From: an uncultured Lachnospiraceae bacterium
GTDB lineage: Bacteria; Bacillota; Clostridia; Lachnospirales; Lachnospiraceae
Assembly (NCBI GenBank): GCA_947177925.1
Contig: CAMWWJ010000130.1
Span: 1 to 8,787, forward strand
Length of the DNA stretch: 8,787 nt
Direction: 5' to 3'
Shown piece after piece: positions 5,586-8,787 of this stretch (position 1 is the first letter of the stretch; the number at the start of each line of letters is the position of its first letter). The translations under genes were made by a program, and so were the position numbers. Below the pieces are notes generated by a model. The model searched no databases. It was given only the letters and a program-made list of their open reading frames with translations, and was not told where the DNA came from.

Positions 5586-6137
5586 ATGGATGAAAGACTG
5601 GTACCTTATGAAGAGAAGATGAAAAAAGCATATGACTTTTTAGCAGCGGATTTTGTGACGATTCGGGCAGGGCGCGCAAATCCTCATGTACTTGATAAAA
5701 TTAAAGTAGATTATTACGGAACTCCTACGCCAATTCAGCAGGTGGGAAATATCAGCGTGCCGGAAGCAAGAATGATCCAGATTGCTCCATGGGAAAAAAG
5801 CCTGATCAAAGAAATTGAAAAAGCAATTATGAGTTCTGATTTGGGAATTACTCCATCCAATGACGGAGCCGTTATCCGTCTTGTTTTTCCAGAGCTGACA
5901 GAGGAAAGAAGAAAAGAGCTTGTCAAAGAAGTGAAGAAAAAAGGCGAGGACTGCAAAGTAGCTATCCGGAATATCCGGCGTGATGGCAATGATGCTTTTA
6001 AGAAGCTGGCAAAAGCAGAAGTATCTGAGGACGAGATCAAACAGCTTGAGGAAAAGCTTCAGAAGCTTACGGACAAATTCGTAAAAGATGTAGAGTCTTT
6101 AGTGGAAGAAAAATCAAAAGAAATTATGACCGTGTAG
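5586..6137 (+). CDS. frr: Ribosome recycling factor
   Basis: This 183-residue protein is close to the usual 185. With EF-G it splits the post-termination ribosome into subunits. Diagnostic stretches are the IRAGRANP segment near residues 23-30, the following KVDYYGTPTPIQQVGN and IQIAPWEKSLIKEIEKAI (domain II hinge region), GITPSNDGAVIRLVFPELTEERR, and the long C-terminal helix with VAIRNIRRDGNDAFKK. The start at ATG 5586 gives the expected MDERL-type beginning; a TTG seven codons earlier lies inside pyrH and lacks a ribosome binding site. The gene lies 13 bases after pyrH, the arrangement seen in most bacteria. A hairpin follows before uppS. Nothing is missing or unusual. Confidence 0.97.
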   Translation: MDERLVPYEEKMKKAYDFLAADFVTIRAGRANPHVLDKIKVDYYGTPTPIQQVGNISVPEARMIQIAPWEKSLIKEIEKAIMSSDLGITPSNDGAVIRLVFPELTEERRKELVKEVKKKGEDCKVAIRNIRRDGNDAFKKLAKAEVSEDEIKQLEEKLQKLTDKFVKDVESLVEEKSKEIMTV

Positions 6138-6157
6138 AGTTTTGGAGGAAAATAAAG

Positions 6158-6201
6158 GGGAACAGAAGGATTTGCCGCTGTTCCCGCTTTCTATGTTTTT
6201 A
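6158..6201 (+). terminator. Hairpin between frr and uppS, possible partial terminator
   Basis: GGGAACAG (6158-6165) and CTGTTCCC (6178-6185) form a perfect 8-bp stem, with a further GG/CC pair possible inside the loop. The following CTTTCTATGTTTTTA is T-rich but broken, so termination may be partial, or the structure may serve RNA processing or stability. It lies in the longest gap (96 bases) of the unit. Confidence 0.45.
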
Positions 6202-6233
6202 GACAGAAGGCAAAGGAAAGTGAGGAAGGCCGT

Positions 6234-6941
6234 ATGAATATGCCAAAGCATGTAGCCATTATATTAGATGGAAACGGAAGATGGGCAAAGGGCAAAGGGA
6301 TGCCCCGAAATTATGGACATATGCAGGGAAGCAAGACGGTGGAAGTCATCTGCGAGGAAGCCTATAAAATGGGAATTGAATATTTGACAGTGTATGCTTT
6401 TTCTACGGAAAACTGGAATCGTCCCAAGGACGAGGTGGATGCCCTGATGAAGCTTTTGCGTAATTATATGAAGACCTGTTTAAAGACTGCTGAGAAAAAT
6501 CGGATGTGCGTGCGGGTAATCGGAGACAAGACCGGCTTAGATCAGGATATCAGAAAACGGATTGCAGAACTGGAAGAGGCAACAAAGAACAATGACGGTC
6601 TTCATTTTCAAATTGCATTAAATTATGGGAGCCGGGATGAAATGCTCAGAGCCATGAGGCGGATGGCAGAGGATGTAGCAGAGGGAAGAACGGCCCCTGA
6701 CCATATTTCAGAGGAGTTGTTTGAAGAATATCTGGATACAAAGGGGCTGCCGGATCCGGATTTATTGATTCGTACAAGTGGGGAGCAGAGAATTTCCAAT
6801 TTCCTGCTCTGGCAGTCAGCCTATACAGAATTTTATTTTACGGATGTGCTTTGGCCGGATTTTACAAAAGAAGAGTTATTAAAAGCGGTAGAAGCATATT
6901 CAAACAGAGATCGCCGATACGGTCTTGTAAAGGAGGAATAA
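6234..6941 (+). CDS. uppS: Isoprenyl transferase (undecaprenyl diphosphate synthase)
   Basis: This 235-residue cis-prenyltransferase adds isopentenyl units to farnesyl diphosphate to make C55 undecaprenyl diphosphate, the lipid carrier for peptidoglycan and other envelope polymers. It acts at the inner face of the membrane. Motifs in order: LDGNGRWA at 11-18 with Asp12 as the metal-binding residue, RNYGHMQG at 25-32, YAFSTENWNRP at 54-64, NYGSRDE at 130-136, and LPDPDLLIRTSGEQRISNF at 172-190 with a conserved Glu199 after WQSAYT. The length suits a bacterial UppS. Two ATGs six bases apart are available (6234 and 6240); AGGA at 6223-6226 fits 6234 at seven bases. The stop is one base before the cdsA ATG, so the pair is tightly coupled. 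A shorter-chain cis-prenyl product cannot be excluded, but context favours UppS. Confidence 0.95.
   Translation: MNMPKHVAIILDGNGRWAKGKGMPRNYGHMQGSKTVEVICEEAYKMGIEYLTVYAFSTENWNRPKDEVDALMKLLRNYMKTCLKTAEKNRMCVRVIGDKTGLDQDIRKRIAELEEATKNNDGLHFQIALNYGSRDEMLRAMRRMAEDVAEGRTAPDHISEELFEEYLDTKGLPDPDLLIRTSGEQRISNFLLWQSAYTEFYFTDVLWPDFTKEELLKAVEAYSNRDRRYGLVKEE
6929..6936 (+). promoter_or_regulatory. Ribosome binding site of cdsA inside the uppS end
   Basis: AAAGGAGG lies six bases before ATG 6943 and within the last codons of uppS, which fixes the cdsA start and points to translational coupling. Confidence 0.8.
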
Positions 6942-6942
6942 T

Positions 6943-7776
6943 ATGTTTCTGGAAAGACTTCTTAGCAGCATTGTCTTAGTGATTGTGCTGGCGGCCTCCA
7001 TGCTTCTTGGAGGAAACATCTTGTTCCTGCTATGCCTGTTCCTTGCAGCAGCAGCTTATTGGGAAATAATCCGGGCAACAAAAGTATATGAAAAAAACGG
7101 AAAGTTAAACGGAATGGAAATGGTAGGACTGCTGGGAGTAATAGGGTATTATGGTGTTCGTTTCTTTGCGGATACGGAGACCTATGTTATGCTGGCCATT
7201 ACACTGACTATAATCGGCATTATGTTTGTGTATGTATTTTCCTTTCCCAAGTATCATGCCAATCAGGTAATGGCTGCCGTGTTTGCTTTTATCTATGCTC
7301 CGATTATGTTATCCTATATTTATTTAACGAGAAATCTGGAGGACGGGTTTTATCTGGTATGGCTGATTTTTATCAGTTCATGGATCTGCGATACCTGCGC
7401 GTATCTGGTGGGAATGCTCATAGGTAAGCATAAAATGGCTCCAAAGCTAAGTCCCAAAAAGTCAATTGAAGGTGCAATAGGCGGCGTTATAGGCGCTTTT
7501 TTAGTGGGTGTCCTATATGGTTATATTTTGGTGCGCTTCCAATTTCTGGAACAGGAAAATATATGGCTGATAGGGGTAATTGCAGGAATTGGCGCAGTAA
7601 TCAGTCAGGTAGGGGATTTGGCAGCATCAGCCATTAAGCGGAATTTTTCCATAAAGGATTATGGAAAGCTGATTCCAGGCCATGGCGGCATTATGGACCG
7701 GTTTGACAGCGTGATGTTCACTGCCCCCATGATTTATTATCTTGCAGTGCTTTTGTTGAACCGGAAGCTATATTAA
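6943..7776 (+). CDS. cdsA: Phosphatidate cytidylyltransferase (CDP-diglyceride synthase)
   Basis: This 277-residue membrane protein makes CDP-diacylglycerol from phosphatidic acid and CTP, the branch point to phosphatidylglycerol, cardiolipin and other phospholipids. Several hydrophobic segments are visible (about 5-40, 62-74, 82-100, 108-128, 135-160, 175-198, 206-224, 257-272), consistent with a polytopic inner-membrane enzyme. The family signature runs from S229 to D255: SAIKRN, then K238-D239, GKLIPGHGGIMDRFD with H247, D252 and D255, all as expected. The WICDTCAYLVG segment near 147-157 and the SPKKSIEGAIGG segment at 170-181 are also typical. It starts one base after uppS and is followed 39 bases later by dxr, the known order in Firmicutes. 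Its need for CTP links it to pyrH in the same unit. Identification is secure. Confidence 0.96.
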   Translation: MFLERLLSSIVLVIVLAASMLLGGNILFLLCLFLAAAAYWEIIRATKVYEKNGKLNGMEMVGLLGVIGYYGVRFFADTETYVMLAITLTIIGIMFVYVFSFPKYHANQVMAAVFAFIYAPIMLSYIYLTRNLEDGFYLVWLIFISSWICDTCAYLVGMLIGKHKMAPKLSPKKSIEGAIGGVIGAFLVGVLYGYILVRFQFLEQENIWLIGVIAGIGAVISQVGDLAASAIKRNFSIKDYGKLIPGHGGIMDRFDSVMFTAPMIYYLAVLLLNRKLY

Positions 7777-7815
7777 AAAAGTATACAAATTTTTATGGAT
7801 AGAAGGAAGATGGAA

Positions 7816-8787
7816 ATGAAGAAGATCGCGGTGCTTGGGTCTACAGGCTCAATTGGAACCCAGACGTTACAAATAGCAAGAGAACAGAAAGAAAAACTGC
7901 AGGTCATTGCACTGGCAGCGGGACAAAACGTGGAGAAGATGGAGGAGCAGATCCGGGAATTTTCTCCTTCCTATGCAGTGATGTGGACAGAAGAAGCCGC
8001 AAGAGATTTAAAGTCAAGGGTAAAGGATCTGCAGACAGAGATTCTTGCAGGCATGGAAGGGCTTTTGCATATTGTAACTTTATCAGAGGTGGATACGGTA
8101 GTAACTGCCATGGTAGGCATGATTGGGATACGTCCTACCATAGCTGCCATGGAAGCAGGCAAGACAATAGCCCTTGCCAATAAAGAAACACTGGTGACGG
8201 CGGGACATTTGATCATGCCGCTTTCCAAAAGACTTAAGGTTCCTATTCTTCCGGTAGACAGTGAGCACAGTGCCATTTTCCAGTCTTTAAATGGAGAATC
8301 CGGGGAAAGAGTGGCAAAGATTCTTTTAACGGCTTCCGGAGGACCCTTCAGGGGCAGAAAAAAAGAAGAGCTTTTGGAAATACAGGTAGAGGATGCACTA
8401 AAGCATCCAAACTGGTCTATGGGAAGGAAAATTACGATAGATTCCGCAACGATGGTCAATAAGGGTCTGGAGGTTATGGAAGCAGGCTGGCTTTTTGATG
8501 TGTCACAAGAGCAAATAAAAGTAGTAGTACATCCCCAAAGCATCATACACTCTATGGTAGAGTATGTGGACGGTGCCGTAATTGGACAGCTTGGAACTCC
8601 TGATATGAAGCTGCCCATCCAATATGCGCTGTTTTATCCGGACAGAATTTTAAGGAAGGAGGAATCCCTTGACTTTTACAAGCTGAGGGAGCTGACCTTT
8701 GAAGAACCGGATATGGATACTTTTACCGGGCTTAAGCTGGCATATGAGGCATTTCGTGCCGGAGGAAGCATGCCTACCGTATATAAT
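7816..8787 (+). CDS. dxr: 1-deoxy-D-xylulose 5-phosphate reductoisomerase, 3' end beyond the window
   Basis: The open frame runs off the window after 324 codons; the family has about 380-400 residues, so roughly the last 60 are missing. The enzyme turns DXP into 2-C-methyl-D-erythritol 4-phosphate with NADPH, the first committed step of the MEP isoprenoid pathway. Visible motifs: GSTGSIG at 8-14 (NADPH), LANKE at 120-124, DSEHSAIFQ at 148-156 with metal ligands D148 and E150, SGGPFR at 174-179, HPNWSMG at 197-203, SATMVNKGLEVMEA at 210-223 with E219 and E222, and HPQSIIHSMVEY at 239-250. The last residues, PTVYN, are where the conserved AANE segment would begin. Of three in-frame ATGs (7795, 7810, 7816) the last is chosen: AAGGA at 7803-7807 is eight bases upstream and MKKIAVLGSTG is the normal beginning. 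It feeds isoprenoid units towards UppS upstream. Confidence 0.96.
   Translation, partial: MKKIAVLGSTGSIGTQTLQIAREQKEKLQVIALAAGQNVEKMEEQIREFSPSYAVMWTEEAARDLKSRVKDLQTEILAGMEGLLHIVTLSEVDTVVTAMVGMIGIRPTIAAMEAGKTIALANKETLVTAGHLIMPLSKRLKVPILPVDSEHSAIFQSLNGESGERVAKILLTASGGPFRGRKKEELLEIQVEDALKHPNWSMGRKITIDSATMVNKGLEVMEAGWLFDVSQEQIKVVVHPQSIIHSMVEYVDGAVIGQLGTPDMKLPIQYALFYPDRILRKEESLDFYKLRELTFEEPDMDTFTGLKLAYEAFRAGGSMPTVYN

Noticed and set aside
7971..8618. Long minus-strand open frame opposite dxr (215 codons)
   Set aside because: It is a shadow of the dxr frame. The + strand reads as a complete set of DXR motifs, and the minus-strand product is low-complexity Ser/Thr-rich with no recognisable domain.

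Overview
The window looks like a chromosomal segment of a Firmicute of class Clostridia, most likely family Lachnospiraceae. This rests on AT-rich DNA with strong AGGAGG-type ribosome binding sites, a pyrH-frr-uppS-cdsA-dxr run in the order known from Firmicutes, a MEP-pathway isoprenoid gene, and CarD-like, YqeY and bactofilin proteins whose sequences resemble those I know from gut Clostridia. The genus cannot be named from sequence reading alone. All genes lie on the + strand.

Layout. Positions 1-339 are AT-rich and have no intact gene; they probably hold decayed remains of the 5' half of a CarD-family gene. The C-terminal part of that gene survives at about 340-720, preceded by an in-frame stop at 334-336. 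Next comes yqeY (821-1258) behind a good -10 box. A protein with two HD domains (HD-GYP-like, 1391-2647) follows with its own extended -10 promoter and ends at a clear intrinsic terminator (2655-2690). A second extended -10 promoter (2702-2710), tucked against that terminator, starts what looks like a long co-directional transcription unit: a membrane-anchored polysaccharide deacetylase (2752-3702), a bactofilin with a long acidic N-terminal arm (3740-4864), pyrH (4877-5572), frr (5586-6137), uppS (6234-6941), cdsA (6943-7776) and dxr (7816 to beyond the window end). A hairpin between frr and uppS may act as a partial terminator.

How the genes fit together. The main unit is an envelope-building module joined to nucleotide and translation housekeeping. 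Dxr makes the first committed intermediate of the MEP isoprenoid pathway, and UppS turns isoprenoid units into the C55 lipid carrier for peptidoglycan. CdsA uses CTP to make CDP-diacylglycerol for phospholipids, and PyrH supplies the UDP that leads to UTP and CTP. Frr recycles ribosomes. The deacetylase probably modifies a cell-surface glycan, and the bactofilin probably forms a cytoskeletal polymer that could place such enzymes. In many Firmicutes rpsB-tsf stands directly upstream of pyrH; here the deacetylase-bactofilin pair stands there instead.

I see no CRISPR array, tRNA, rRNA, insertion sequence or phage gene. No wholly new system is evident. The features most worth a second look are the decayed CarD gene, the HD-GYP variant with altered signature residues, the acidic repeat arm and internal start sites of the bactofilin, and the deacetylase-bactofilin pairing inside a conserved envelope operon.
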